Assembly: GCF_037991315.1 (NCBI RefSeq)
Contig: NZ_CP150300.1
Span: 5,332,001-5,396,000 of the forward strand
Source of the DNA: Paenibacillus sp. FSL H8-0079
GTDB taxonomy: Bacteria; Bacillota; Bacilli; Paenibacillales; Paenibacillaceae
Direction of reading: 5' to 3'
Length of the DNA: 64,000 bases
The position numbers and the translations under genes are program-made. The notes under the pieces are model-generated. The model ran no database searches. It was not told where the DNA came from and saw nothing but the letters and a program-made list of their open reading frames with translations. The number at the start of each line of letters is the position of its first letter. Positions within the stretch are counted from its first letter, which is position 1. Of this stretch, positions 47,334 to 56,965 are shown piece by piece.

Positions 47334-47651
47334 TTATTGGTGTTTTGCAATGATTCCTTTGAGCGCATCTTTCGAATTCAGACCAACCACTTTATCTACC
47401 GGTTGACCGTCTTTGAAGAAGATCAAAGTTGGAATGCTCATTACGCCGAAGCGGGAAGCAGATTCCGGATTTTCATCCACGTTAACTTTAGCAATTTTCA
47501 CTGCATCGCCAACTTCTGTGGACAGCTCTTCCAAGATTGGAGCGAGCATTTTACAAGGACCACACCAAGGCGCCCAGAAATCAACAAGAACCGTTCCTTC
47601 GCCTTCTACTTCAGCGTTGAAGGATTGATCGGATACGTTAACAATAGCCAT
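47334..47651 (-). CDS. trxA: Thioredoxin
   Basis: 105 residues, the canonical length. The active site is VLVDFWAPWCGPCKMLAP (WCGPC) and the cis-proline loop is MSIPTLIFFKDGQ. AAGGAGGACAATTTC precedes the ATG. General disulfide reductant of the cytosol, reduced by thioredoxin reductase (not in the window). It is 184 bp upstream of uvrC, with a terminator between them. Confidence 0.98.
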   Translation of the reverse strand: MAIVNVSDQSFNAEVEGEGTVLVDFWAPWCGPCKMLAPILEELSTEVGDAVKIAKVNVDENPESASRFGVMSIPTLIFFKDGQPVDKVVGLNSKDALKGIIAKHQ

Positions 47652-47821
47652 GAAATTGTCCTCCTTATATATACTTACGGTTTATTTTAACCTGTAACGT
47701 CGTGAACGACACTTCCAGTATAACACAGGTACGTCAAACTTGTGAATTGAACGCTACAATGTTCATCTTCCCAACATCAAATCTTCACAATTACAGGATG
47801 TGGCATGCCAACTGCAAAATC

Positions 47822-47851
47822 TTTACAAACGCTTTCTTTTCCAAGTATACT
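47822..47851 (+). promoter_or_regulatory. Promoter of the small membrane-protein gene
   Basis: TTTACA (47822-47827) and TATACT (47846-47851), 18 bp apart, 64 bp before the ATG at 47916. Confidence 0.55.
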
Positions 47852-47915
47852 AAAATTACTCCGGGTTTCAGCCCCCATACGGGCAAGCTGTCATTCCCTA
47901 TAAGGAGGCAATAAC

Positions 47916-48071
47916 ATGGACGCAAATGTGCGGATCAGCGACCCGCGTGAACATGTGAACGAGGAACCCCGCAACGATCTGTTTGATCTGATCGTGGGTG
48001 TTGCCGGCATGGGCGGCCTGATGACAGTGATCTTTTTCGGTATGGTGATCTTCAAATTCATCACCGAATAG
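47916..48071 (+). CDS. Small single-span membrane protein (possibly YqzM-like)
   Basis: 51 residues: MDANVRISDPREHVNEEPRN, then DLFDLIVGVAGMGGL and MTVIFFGMVIFKFITE. One hydrophobic helix occupies the C-terminal half behind a charged head. AAGGAGG lies seven bases before the ATG, and the gene has its own promoter and terminator, so it is surely expressed. The pattern of a polar ND head followed by a helix ending in FKFI resembles YqzM of Bacillus, but the match is by eye only. Function is unknown. Confidence 0.75.
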   Translation: MDANVRISDPREHVNEEPRNDLFDLIVGVAGMGGLMTVIFFGMVIFKFITE

Positions 48072-48096
48072 GATGCTCAGGCTCACGCAGGACCAG

Positions 48097-48139
48097 AAAA
48101 GCCCGGTTTTCGCGACAATGCGAAAGCCAGGCTTTTTTT
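48097..48139 (+). terminator. Terminator after the small membrane-protein gene
   Basis: AAAAGCCCGGTTTTCGC pairs with GCGAAAGCCAGGCTTTT, followed by TTTGGG. Confidence 0.88.
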
Positions 48140-48220
48140 GGGACTACTTTAAAGCTTATTTAACGTTAATTTGAAGATGAACCTTGTCCAGAACCATTTC
48201 GTTCATTTAGATCGGTTGGG

Positions 48221-49171
48221 TCAACGCTTGCCACGCTGATTCTCACCCCGAACGGAGATTACATCCACGAAAGGACGAATACGGTCCATTAGACGCTGAC
48301 CTTTATTCATTTCCTCGCCATCCCGATTGGTAAAGCTAAGATGTTTTTCAAGCCCATCCAGATTGTAATTGGACGTATAGAACGTTGGTTTGCGATTCAT
48401 CCGATAGTTCAGAATGGACCCCATCACATGATCTCGAACCCAAGGGTTCAGATTCTCTGCCCCAATATCATCAAAGATGAGCAGATCACAGCTTTTCAGA
48501 ATATCCGTCATTTCCTTCAGCTTCTGCCCTTCACTGATCATGGATTTCAGGTCCTCCACAAAGTCAGGCATATAAATAATGACACCCGTGTGGCCTGCAA
48601 CCGCCAGTTCATGCAGCAGATAACACATCAGAAACGTTTTACCTGTCCCGAATGTTCCTTCCAGAAACAGTCCTTGTGGAGACAGTCCGTTCTCCTTGGT
48701 CTCGCTAATATACCGAAGCACCTGATTCACAGCCGGAGCGCGCATCCGATCCTTGCCCATAATCTCCACATCGTTGTATCCGGCACTGAGCGCACGCTCA
48801 TCCACATAGAAACTGCGAATTCGTTGCTTAATGATATGTTCATTTTGCCGGGCGATATGTTTGGAACAAGGTGCTTTTATATCTATGATTTCGGGTTTAC
48901 CGTTAAAATGTTCTACTTCCAGTTTGCAAAAGTGGCCCTGAAAATCGTTAGGGCAGTTGTCGAGTCCTGGGCAATTCGCACAGTTCTTTGAGTCTTTGGC
49001 GTACTGAAACAGCTTGCTCAGATCGGTCATGAGCTGTGCATCTTGTAGTTCAGGATGACCTGCGCGGAATTCGCGTACGTACGGATTTTCCATCAATTCC
49101 GCCGCAATCCGCCGCGATTGCTCACGAAAGGCAGGGTTCAGCTGCTGAAGCAGTCCTCCCAAGGATTCCAT
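48221..49171 (-). CDS. dnaI: Primosomal helicase loader
   Basis: 316 residues. The ATG at 49171 (MESLGGLLQQLNPAFREQSR) is nine bases after AAGGGGG; 31 upstream codons lack support. The N-terminal domain has the zinc-binding segment NCANCPGLDNCPNDFQGHFC. The C-terminal AAA+ domain has Walker A LFLEGTFGTGKTFLMC, Walker B DLLIFDDIGAE and sensor residues in FYTSNYNLDGL. DnaI loads the DnaC replicative helicase in Bacillus. Its usual partner gene dnaB is not adjacent; the upstream neighbour is a mannosidase on the same strand, 263 bp away. Confidence 0.92.
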   Translation of the reverse strand: MESLGGLLQQLNPAFREQSRRIAAELMENPYVREFRAGHPELQDAQLMTDLSKLFQYAKDSKNCANCPGLDNCPNDFQGHFCKLEVEHFNGKPEIIDIKAPCSKHIARQNEHIIKQRIRSFYVDERALSAGYNDVEIMGKDRMRAPAVNQVLRYISETKENGLSPQGLFLEGTFGTGKTFLMCYLLHELAVAGHTGVIIYMPDFVEDLKSMISEGQKLKEMTDILKSCDLLIFDDIGAENLNPWVRDHVMGSILNYRMNRKPTFYTSNYNLDGLEKHLSFTNRDGEEMNKGQRLMDRIRPFVDVISVRGENQRGKR

Positions 49172-49394
49172 GGCTTCAAGCCCCCTTAATGTTTCAATAT
49201 AGAATGAACAATGAAGTGTACCTGTGACCATCTTGATGGCATAGGAACTTTCGATTATTTGCAATTCTACTGTTCATTCTATAGAAAAACAACCAATAAC
49301 TCAACTCATAGATCTGGTAAATAGCGTAACCCTTCCACCACCGTACGTAATGCCTAGTTTATAGTACACTTGCTGTCCTGTACCTTTTAGTGCG

Positions 49395-49427
49395 TGTTCA
49401 AAAGTCTGTTTTTCGACTTTTTGAACA
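49395..49427 (-). terminator. Terminator of the mannoside operon
   Basis: TGTTCAAAAGTC pairs with GACTTTTTGAACA around an 8-base loop (one mismatch). It begins within 10 bp of the last gene's stop codon. Confidence 0.7.
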
Positions 49428-49434
49428 ACCTCTA

Positions 49435-52218
49435 TCAGCGGCGCAAGCCGACAGTAACGATCTCGCATGAACCTGTCTGTATGTTCCATTCGTTGTTGGC
49501 AAATGATAATGTTGATGCCTCTTCTATGCTGTGAGAATGAAGCCTTTCGCCCTCTTCCTCCAATATGTTGCTCTTGTACGCCGTTTCGAATGGCTGTGGA
49601 TTCGCTTGCGATGCGGCAAGTTTCAACGTGGCAGAGTCAGTGGTCATATTGAACCAGCGAAGCATCACATCACCAGAATCTTCATTTACTTTGAGTGAAG
49701 AAAATGCTAAGCCGTCCCCTTGCCATGCAAACGGTGTGTTGCTAGGTGTCAGATAACCCGTGTGTACTTCGGTTTGTGCCAGCGTCCAAGGAACCTGGAA
49801 CTGATAGGCCTCGATATATGCACCTGATGCTGCACCATTGCCATCGTGGGGAATGATCTCGATTTTAAATGTATGTTCACCAAGGCATTGTGCTTCCGGT
49901 GTCGGGAACAAGCCCCAGTCTCCGAGTTCGCCCACCGCACGAAGCAGCGTTACGGCGATGGTGTTTCGTCCATCTTGAAGCACTTCATATTCATTCAGAC
50001 CCAGATTGGCTATGACCAATCCTGCGTTTTGTTCACTTACATCTACAAAACTCTGTTGATGCTGTGTATTGCTTGGATTTTGCCACTCCGGTGCAGGCTT
50101 GTTATCACGCGTTGCGATTTCGAACATGGAATCCACATGATGAACCCCAGATACCAGATCGGTTGGGAAAAGAGCACGTACCCGGTGATCCTTCGCCTGA
50201 TTGTTGAAGGTTGTTTCTATTTGCACGCCTTTTCCACTACGACTAAGCGATACAACCGTGCGGATCTGGAGCGGAATCATTTTCGTTGAACGCTGGGCTT
50301 TGCGATGTGGATAATAAATCAGTTCCCGTTGTTCCTGATCCAGCATCTCATCCGCTGACTCCGGTATTTCCCAATGGTGAATCACTTCGAACGAGGCAGA
50401 GTACGATGTATCCTCAAGAACCCGAATGTCAGCTTGAAGTGCCCCAGTTGTCCGTGCCACTTCGTTCTCTGGTTGCTTGAACATGTATTCATTACCGATA
50501 TCACCCACATTTTCGTACACCCCAAGGTCCTTATAAGTCCGACCTGTTCGTTTATCCGTGATTGTGAATGAACCGTTGTCTGCAATCGTGAGGATCAAAT
50601 ATTGATTCTCCATGCCACGTTCACCACGCAACAAGGTATTTATTTTCGGTTGAGAGCCACTCTTGGCATGATCCACTGAGTTCACCAAAGCATAAGTCTT
50701 CAAGCCCAACGCAGCTACATTCTCTGTTTCAAAACGAATACGAACGCGCCGACAGCTATACGGCTGACGGAAGCGATCATCTGGCAGATCATAGCCAAAT
50801 TGCAGACCCAGATCCTCCACCGTACATGGAATGTGGTTACCATTTTCATCTACCAGTATGCGATCTGACAGGTCAACGGCTTTCATCTGTGCCGCCATTT
50901 CCTCCAATGTATATCCATCCCGGAAATACAACCGAGCCGCGTCCAGTTCCATCTGAACTACACCGCTACGTTCCCACCCCGTTGTATTAAACACCACAAC
51001 AGGTCGAGCCTGCTCGCCGTAACGCTCAAATATGGAGGTATCGACAGCTGTAGTAATCTGGCTGGTGCTCTCTTCAATTAAAGCCTCTGCTACATGACGG
51101 CTCTTATCAAACCGTGTCACCATCTCGCGGTGCACCTCATCCACACTGCATCCACAGATGCTGTCATGCGGGTGATTTTGCATCAGCGTTTTCCAGGCAT
51201 ACGTCAGTTGATCATGTGGATAGGCATGTCCAAGCAGATAGGCGTAGGATGCCAGGGGTTCAGCCACTTTTTCCAGCATAGTCTGGCCCAGCTGGTTCAT
51301 CTGTTTCAGATACACACGAGCCGAGGCGGTGTTCACCAGAGTTCCCCAGCCATCGGTACGCTGACTGCGCAGTTCGCCTTTGACCGTGGACAGTTCATGT
51401 TCAGACGATGCTCTCAAAGCTTCCAGATAATCCGGAAAGTTGGAGTGAATGAACTCGATATCGGGATGTAATTGTTCAGCCATGCGAATCGCTTCTGGCA
51501 GATCTCGCTGAATCGGCTGGTGATCACATCCGTTCATGTACAACAACTCATTGGTCGATGCATATTTCTCGGCATCTGCAAGCTTGGTTTCCCAGAACTT
51601 GCGGGCCGATTCCTCGTCTACAGGAACTTCATTTCCGTTGGAGTACCAGTTGGCAAACAATACGCCGAGCACTTTTGATCCGTCTGGTCCTTCCCACATC
51701 AGCTCCGAGAAGCTTGATTCATATCCGGCATCCGATACCGTATTATTGAAGCCCGTAGGCTTCACACCACGTCCAAAGAATACATTATCAATGCCCGATT
51801 GCTGCATCAGTTGCGGGGTCTGTCCGACCAATCCAAATGTATCGGGAAAGTAACCAATTTTCGAAGGGATGCCGTAACGCTTGGCGTCTTTATGTCCAAC
51901 CTGCATGTTACGCACATTGGCTTCGCCACTCGTCAGAAACGCATCCTGCAAAATGTACCATGGCCCAATCACAATCCGGCCATTACGGATATGTTTCTCC
52001 AGTCGTTCCTTCTGCTCCGGGCGAACCTGAAGATAGTCATCGATAATAATCGTCTGTCCATCCAAATAAAAGCTTTTGTAATCTGATCCTTCATCCAGCT
52101 GATCTAACAGTGAATCGACGAGCTGAATAAGACGCATATGATGCTTCTCATACGGCAAATACCATTCCCGATCCCAGTGGGTATGTGAAATGATGTGTGC
52201 TCTCTTCTTCTTGGTCAT
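49435..52218 (-). CDS. GH38 alpha-mannosidase (first of two)
   Basis: 927 residues, no signal peptide, so cytosolic. HIISHTHWDREWYLPYE carries the zinc His and Asp; IGYFPDTFGLVGQTPQLMQQ holds the catalytic nucleophile Asp region; QNHPHDSICGCSVDEVHREM is the second metal site. The second half is the beta-sandwich typical of GH38. It resembles bacterial mannosylglycerate/alpha-mannosidases (MngB type). AGAGGTGAGATAACACG precedes the ATG, which overlaps the previous stop (ATGA). Last gene of the operon. Likely removes alpha-linked mannose from imported oligosaccharides. Confidence 0.92.
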   Translation of the reverse strand: MTKKKRAHIISHTHWDREWYLPYEKHHMRLIQLVDSLLDQLDEGSDYKSFYLDGQTIIIDDYLQVRPEQKERLEKHIRNGRIVIGPWYILQDAFLTSGEANVRNMQVGHKDAKRYGIPSKIGYFPDTFGLVGQTPQLMQQSGIDNVFFGRGVKPTGFNNTVSDAGYESSFSELMWEGPDGSKVLGVLFANWYSNGNEVPVDEESARKFWETKLADAEKYASTNELLYMNGCDHQPIQRDLPEAIRMAEQLHPDIEFIHSNFPDYLEALRASSEHELSTVKGELRSQRTDGWGTLVNTASARVYLKQMNQLGQTMLEKVAEPLASYAYLLGHAYPHDQLTYAWKTLMQNHPHDSICGCSVDEVHREMVTRFDKSRHVAEALIEESTSQITTAVDTSIFERYGEQARPVVVFNTTGWERSGVVQMELDAARLYFRDGYTLEEMAAQMKAVDLSDRILVDENGNHIPCTVEDLGLQFGYDLPDDRFRQPYSCRRVRIRFETENVAALGLKTYALVNSVDHAKSGSQPKINTLLRGERGMENQYLILTIADNGSFTITDKRTGRTYKDLGVYENVGDIGNEYMFKQPENEVARTTGALQADIRVLEDTSYSASFEVIHHWEIPESADEMLDQEQRELIYYPHRKAQRSTKMIPLQIRTVVSLSRSGKGVQIETTFNNQAKDHRVRALFPTDLVSGVHHVDSMFEIATRDNKPAPEWQNPSNTQHQQSFVDVSEQNAGLVIANLGLNEYEVLQDGRNTIAVTLLRAVGELGDWGLFPTPEAQCLGEHTFKIEIIPHDGNGAASGAYIEAYQFQVPWTLAQTEVHTGYLTPSNTPFAWQGDGLAFSSLKVNEDSGDVMLRWFNMTTDSATLKLAASQANPQPFETAYKSNILEEEGERLHSHSIEEASTLSFANNEWNIQTGSCEIVTVGLRR

Positions 52219-55200
52219 CGTGTTATCTCACCTCTTTCCTCTTGTTGTATAATCTCAACCTCATCAGGGCGATACACGCCATTCAGCTCTCCAGAAGCAT
52301 CCGTGGCAAACAGCACCGAACGATTTTTCTCCAGTTGGAACGCATACGATACACCTGTACGTTGATCTCTCACGTGAACCTCATGGTTCAAGGCAAACTC
52401 CGATACGAATACATAGAGATTCCCTTTTGGAAAACTCAGCTTCCGCCCGTAGATTCCTGCAACATCCCCGCCAGATATCCATTCCAACTCCTGTTCGATG
52501 CCAGCAATCTCAGTAGCGTAACGATATAATTCAGCAAGTGGTTCATCGCGTCCGTTTAACTCGAGCGGCAGTGGGGTCCAGATTAATTTTCCTTTACCCA
52601 AAGGCAATACGGTTACTTCATCTGGTGTACCATTATCCCTGTGAAGTAAAGTTTCCTTCGCCACCTCGGCGATACGACGCCGTCCATAGGTCACTCGATG
52701 ATTCACTCCGTTAATATTCAGCAATTCCTCCCGCTGCACGTTACCCAGACTGCGTTTGCCTACGATATGATCGGCCCGGTCACTTGTTTTCCAGTATGCG
52801 TCTAGTCCCAGTGGTCCAGTGATGAGCAGACTTGTACCTTCCTTCTCCGCAAACGTGAGCAATTGTTGTAGTGCATCGCTGTCCATATTGTGCGGACTCG
52901 GTACGATAATCAGCTTCGGCGGCTGCTGCTCCAACGCTTCCAGATGATATTCGGATAACGCACGGAACGGCAGTTTCAGATCATAGGACATCACCCGAGT
53001 AAGCTTCGTTGTGGCATCATAGGCCAGGGCACGGTTGGAGAAGTCATTGGAATACGGGAACACCACTGCAATATCCTCGAGCTCACGGTCTTCAAAGAGA
53101 TCTCGAATGCCATGCATGAATCGGCCAAAATCATAAGATACATCTGCCTCTGGCTTCTCCGTACCATCTGCACGCAGGGCTCCGATATGAGACTCATTGG
53201 CATTATCCATATAGAAGTTGGTATTCCATATCCATTGCACCGCCCCTGCGCCGCCTGTCGAGAAAGCATAGGCGTACTTGCGTTCGAGAATGCCACGAAG
53301 CTCTTCCTCCGTTCGCTTAGCTCGTCCATCCGGGGTTTCCACATACATGATGCCCGTCTCCTGAATGAGATTTGGCTTATGTGGGGTTTTGGTGAAAATG
53401 CCGTCCCAGATCAGATCATCGTTTAACCACCAGGAATGCACGGTTGTATAATCCACTTCACGTTCATAGAAGAACGGAGAAGGACGCTGTGCACCAAGGG
53501 CTTCGTCCTGTCCCACGGTGACCAGATGATCCGGTACCAGATCCTTGATCGTACCTACAAGCTCTCTTGCCCAAACATTGTGCATCTCCATGGAGAAAAG
53601 ACAGTAATCAAGCCAGTGTGTTCCTTTTTTGGCCTTGTGCATGTCCTGTACATCAAAGTTAATCTCTTCCGCCTCCGGGATCACCGCGGCTGCAAAATTG
53701 GGGAGCTGCTTCGGTGACATGTTCCATGCCTCCTGCAACGCCTCAATAGTCTCATGACGCTGCTGAAGCCAATTAACAAAAGCCTGCTGTTCATACAAAT
53801 CCCTTGCGGAACGTGGGCCAGCTGAGAAGATTCGCACCGGATCAAACATAGATGGCTCGTTAATCAGATCCCAGTCCACATGTGTTGTATGCGTGTGACG
53901 ACTGACGATGCTGCGGATGAAACGTTTCTGTGCTTCGACACTCTGCGGGTCCAAATACGGATTCGTGCCTTCCCATGTCTCTGGTGTAAAGGAGAAGAAA
54001 GTGAACGTGACCTGTAAGCCGTGGCGTTTCGCCGTTAAAATAAATGCATCAATGGCACGAAGCACATCCTCTGCCATATGTCCGTCCACCTGCATCATGT
54101 TGCGATAGGCGGTCCAGATTCCTGTCCGAATCCAGTTGATGCCGGCTTTTGCCATCTGGGCCATGTCTCGATCCCAAACATCCGCATTCGGCAGAAACAG
54201 AAATTTCCGTGCCACATCGGAGGTCATGTAGGTCATGCCCACAACAGGGAGAGGGCGTCCGTCTTTTACAAAATAATCCCTGCTGCGGGTAATCACTTCC
54301 CCTTCTGCCAGCAGTGCAGCATCCTGCCCCCAGAAGCCTTGACGCAAGATTCGAACTTGCCCGTCTGGTGCCTGTGCGCGGCATACGATCCGATACAGCC
54401 CACTTTCAATGGAAACCGGGAGAAGTATACGTTCGAAACGCTGCTCACCGGAAAGTTCCATCTCCAGTCGATGGCTCCATACCTTCTCCGTCGTGCCACT
54501 TGTGCGATCTTCATGCTCGACTGTTATGTCGAATGCCCACAGCTCGGACTCGGTAAGTCTGTTCCCTGCTCGCTGTAAAATCTGGCCTTGAAGTGTGAGT
54601 ATAGCCCGCTCATCTGGCTCATACGAAGCATAATTCGTTTTGAGGGATAACTCAGTTACACCTTGCGCACAGAATTGCGCCCATTTCACAATCTCGGCAG
54701 CGCCATCCTGCGTCCAGAATGAGGTGGTCAGCGGCAGATGTACAAACATCCAGCGTGAACCTACGAAAGTCCCGCGCGAGTTTTCCCACAGAACGACCGG
54801 AGCGGCGACACTGCGCCCGTCTTTACTCATGCCACGAAGCAATGGATAAATCTGCGTACTCATCGGTCCTGATGACCCCATCTGGTGGGGCAGATCACTT
54901 GTTTTGGTTGTATGTGGAACCAAATTCCATGTATCTGCCTTCTCGAACAGCCCCTCTTTCCCAGTGAGAAGCGGGATCTGTTCGGATGAAGTGTACGATT
55001 GCACATTGGCAGAAGATACGTTCAGTGCCTCATGAATATAGAGTTCCTGATGATACGCGGTCTGCTCGGACTCTACAACCCATGCCCCATTTTCATATCG
55101 AACCGGACGTTTGAAGGGTGCGCCCCCCACACTGATCAGGCTTCCGCCCTTATGCAAGTAAGCGGCAATCTCCGTCCAGGCGAACTTGGGAAAATAGGGT

Positions 55201-55394
55201 GCATGCAGATTGACCAGACATCCTTCACCTGCTGTGGTCTTCAAAGCCTCTGCGAGTTCTTCGGCGTTTACAACGGTGATCTCTTCAACTGCTTTCCATG
55301 TATTCAGAGCCTCATGAGTTGGAGAAGCACCTTCCATCGGAAACGCAGGATCAGCGAAGATAATCAGCTTTTTATCATTAGGTTGGATACTCAT
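52215..55394 (-). CDS. Clan-A glycoside hydrolase (cellulase/beta-galactosidase-like)
   Basis: 1059 residues, starting MSIQPNDKKLIIFADPAFPM at 55394 where ATGA overlaps the GH125 stop. The first ~400 residues include an amidotransferase-like fold and beta domains. A TIM barrel starts near 395 (YFVKDGRPLPVVGMTYMT) with the acid/base in HVDWDLINEPSMFDP and the probable nucleophile in PNLIQETGIMYV. The C-terminal part (LIIVPSPHNMDSDALQQLL and LLITGPLGLDAYWK) resembles the trimerisation domain of GH42-like enzymes. Family is between GH5 and GH42 by eye. It probably cuts a beta-linked residue in the same glycan. No signal peptide. Confidence 0.8.
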   Translation of the reverse strand: MSIQPNDKKLIIFADPAFPMEGASPTHEALNTWKAVEEITVVNAEELAEALKTTAGEGCLVNLHAPYFPKFAWTEIAAYLHKGGSLISVGGAPFKRPVRYENGAWVVESEQTAYHQELYIHEALNVSSANVQSYTSSEQIPLLTGKEGLFEKADTWNLVPHTTKTSDLPHQMGSSGPMSTQIYPLLRGMSKDGRSVAAPVVLWENSRGTFVGSRWMFVHLPLTTSFWTQDGAAEIVKWAQFCAQGVTELSLKTNYASYEPDERAILTLQGQILQRAGNRLTESELWAFDITVEHEDRTSGTTEKVWSHRLEMELSGEQRFERILLPVSIESGLYRIVCRAQAPDGQVRILRQGFWGQDAALLAEGEVITRSRDYFVKDGRPLPVVGMTYMTSDVARKFLFLPNADVWDRDMAQMAKAGINWIRTGIWTAYRNMMQVDGHMAEDVLRAIDAFILTAKRHGLQVTFTFFSFTPETWEGTNPYLDPQSVEAQKRFIRSIVSRHTHTTHVDWDLINEPSMFDPVRIFSAGPRSARDLYEQQAFVNWLQQRHETIEALQEAWNMSPKQLPNFAAAVIPEAEEINFDVQDMHKAKKGTHWLDYCLFSMEMHNVWARELVGTIKDLVPDHLVTVGQDEALGAQRPSPFFYEREVDYTTVHSWWLNDDLIWDGIFTKTPHKPNLIQETGIMYVETPDGRAKRTEEELRGILERKYAYAFSTGGAGAVQWIWNTNFYMDNANESHIGALRADGTEKPEADVSYDFGRFMHGIRDLFEDRELEDIAVVFPYSNDFSNRALAYDATTKLTRVMSYDLKLPFRALSEYHLEALEQQPPKLIIVPSPHNMDSDALQQLLTFAEKEGTSLLITGPLGLDAYWKTSDRADHIVGKRSLGNVQREELLNINGVNHRVTYGRRRIAEVAKETLLHRDNGTPDEVTVLPLGKGKLIWTPLPLELNGRDEPLAELYRYATEIAGIEQELEWISGGDVAGIYGRKLSFPKGNLYVFVSEFALNHEVHVRDQRTGVSYAFQLEKNRSVLFATDASGELNGVYRPDEVEIIQQEERGEITR

Positions 55395-56710
55395 AACAGG
55401 CCATCCTTCATCGATCTGTAGACCAACTGGGAGAACAGGCTGTTGGACCATGCAAACCATTTTCGTGTAAAAATCGTTGGATCATCGGCGTGGAAGCCTT
55501 CATGCATATAACCCGTATCTGCATCTGTCGCTTCGAGCATGCGAATAATCTCCAGTTTCTCCTCGGCAGACTGCGCAGTCAGTCCTTGCATGGACAATCC
55601 CATATGCCAGATGTAATCTGGTGGGGTGTGCGGACTTCCAATCCCTTTGGCAACCTTGCCTTCATAATAGAACGGGTTCTCTTTGCTCAGGGCAAAACGG
55701 CGCGTATTCTGGTAGATCGGATCATCCGCTGTGACGTAACCCAGATATGGGATGGACATGAGTCCCGGTGTACCCGCATCGTCCATGAGACAGTGGTTGC
55801 CATAACCGTCCGTCTCGTACGCATAGATCGGTCCAAATTCCGGATGACGATAAATACCATACAACTGAATGCCGTGATCCACGTCCTGCTCCAGATCCTT
55901 CAATTCCTGCAAAAGTTCCATATCCCGGAACACCCACTCGGCAAACTCCTGCATCTGGCGCAGAGCGACAACCGCGAACATGTTACCAGGGATATTGTAG
56001 TGGAAATCACACGCATCATCACTGGAACGGAAACCGGACCAGATCATCCCCGTGTAGTTGACTGGCATACCTTTTCCGTGATTGCGCAGGGAATCTGTTG
56101 GGATACCGTTATTACGAGTGAAGCGATATGGAGATTGTTCCATGTGATGCTGTTCGACTTTGAACAGGTCCACAATTTTACGCATCGCTGCTTTGAAGCT
56201 TGAATCAAAAATGTCGGTCAGCTCGGTTTCCTTCCAATATAAATAGACCAGGCGTACAACAAAACATAATGAATCGATCTCGAATTTGCGTTCCCACACC
56301 CAAGGTGACATCTCGGTTTCGTCCGTGGTGTTCCAATGCCAGTCGTTAGCAGTCTCATTGAAGGCATTGGCATATGGATCGATGTGAACATACTGGATAT
56401 GACGTTTGATCAGCCCGCCAATAATGCGCTGCAGGTCCTTGTCTTCTTTTGCAAACGGAATGTAGTGTACCACCTGCTCCACAGAATCACGCAGCCAAGA
56501 AGCCGGAATATCTCCTGTGATGACAAAAGTGGTGCCGTCCTCCATCAACTTGGTTGTTGTTTCAATGGTGTTGGGGAAGCAGTTTTTGAATAATTGCAGC
56601 AGTTTTGGTCGGTGAGCCAGTTTCTGTTCTGCTTCTTCGAGCACGGCCTGAATGGATTGTGGCAAAGCAACAGGTGGCATGGGTATTTTGGGTAATCTAA
56701 ACTGTTCCAT
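55391..56710 (-). CDS. GH125 exo-alpha-1,6-mannosidase
   Basis: 439 residues, starting MEQFRLPKIPMPPVALPQSI; AAGGAG is 12 bases upstream of the ATG at 56710. Distinctive GH125 (DUF1237) blocks are TFVITGDIPASWLRDSVEQV, YANAFNETANDWHWNTTDET and KFEIDSLCFVVRLVYLYW, plus FTRNNGIPTDSLRNHGKGMP, WSGFRSSDDACDFHYNIPGN and FTRKWFAWSNSLFSQLV. The family hydrolyses alpha-1,6-mannosidic bonds with inversion and without a metal. It is translationally coupled to the clan-A hydrolase downstream. No signal peptide, so it acts on imported mannosides. Confidence 0.95.
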   Translation of the reverse strand: MEQFRLPKIPMPPVALPQSIQAVLEEAEQKLAHRPKLLQLFKNCFPNTIETTTKLMEDGTTFVITGDIPASWLRDSVEQVVHYIPFAKEDKDLQRIIGGLIKRHIQYVHIDPYANAFNETANDWHWNTTDETEMSPWVWERKFEIDSLCFVVRLVYLYWKETELTDIFDSSFKAAMRKIVDLFKVEQHHMEQSPYRFTRNNGIPTDSLRNHGKGMPVNYTGMIWSGFRSSDDACDFHYNIPGNMFAVVALRQMQEFAEWVFRDMELLQELKDLEQDVDHGIQLYGIYRHPEFGPIYAYETDGYGNHCLMDDAGTPGLMSIPYLGYVTADDPIYQNTRRFALSKENPFYYEGKVAKGIGSPHTPPDYIWHMGLSMQGLTAQSAEEKLEIIRMLEATDADTGYMHEGFHADDPTIFTRKWFAWSNSLFSQLVYRSMKDGLL

Positions 56711-56770
56711 GGATGAGTGCAACTCCTTAAACAAATTGAATGGTGTAGCTATACAGGATGAAACAAAAAA

Positions 56771-56922
56771 TTTACACGGGACCACTGCGCGGTCAGAAAT
56801 ATCCTCCGATCGCTGTTATCCCCAGATTTTTTTAATTCCCTTTTCTAAAGGGGAAAATCCGGGGATAAAGGCGAACGCTTCGCTTCTTCGAATTCTTTCT
56901 GTCCTCTCCGTTATCGTGTAAA
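56771..56922. repeat. 152-bp hairpin repeat element, copy 2
   Basis: Outer arms TTTACACG (56771-56778) and CGTGTAAA (56915-56922); CAGAAA pairs with TTTCTG. Core TTATCCCCAGATTTT against AAAATCCGGGGATAA. It shares the core with copy 1 at 36861-37013; outer arms differ in sequence but keep pairing. It lies between the GH38 and GH125 genes. Confidence 0.8.
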
Positions 56923-56965
56923 TGTTTAGTTGAACATGTATAGCTCAAAAATATTTCAAAAAGGT

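Noticed and set aside
49395..49427. TGTTCAAAAGTC inverted repeat as an insertion-sequence end
   Set aside because: It is a single hairpin immediately after a stop codon with no transposase or second end nearby; a terminator explains it.
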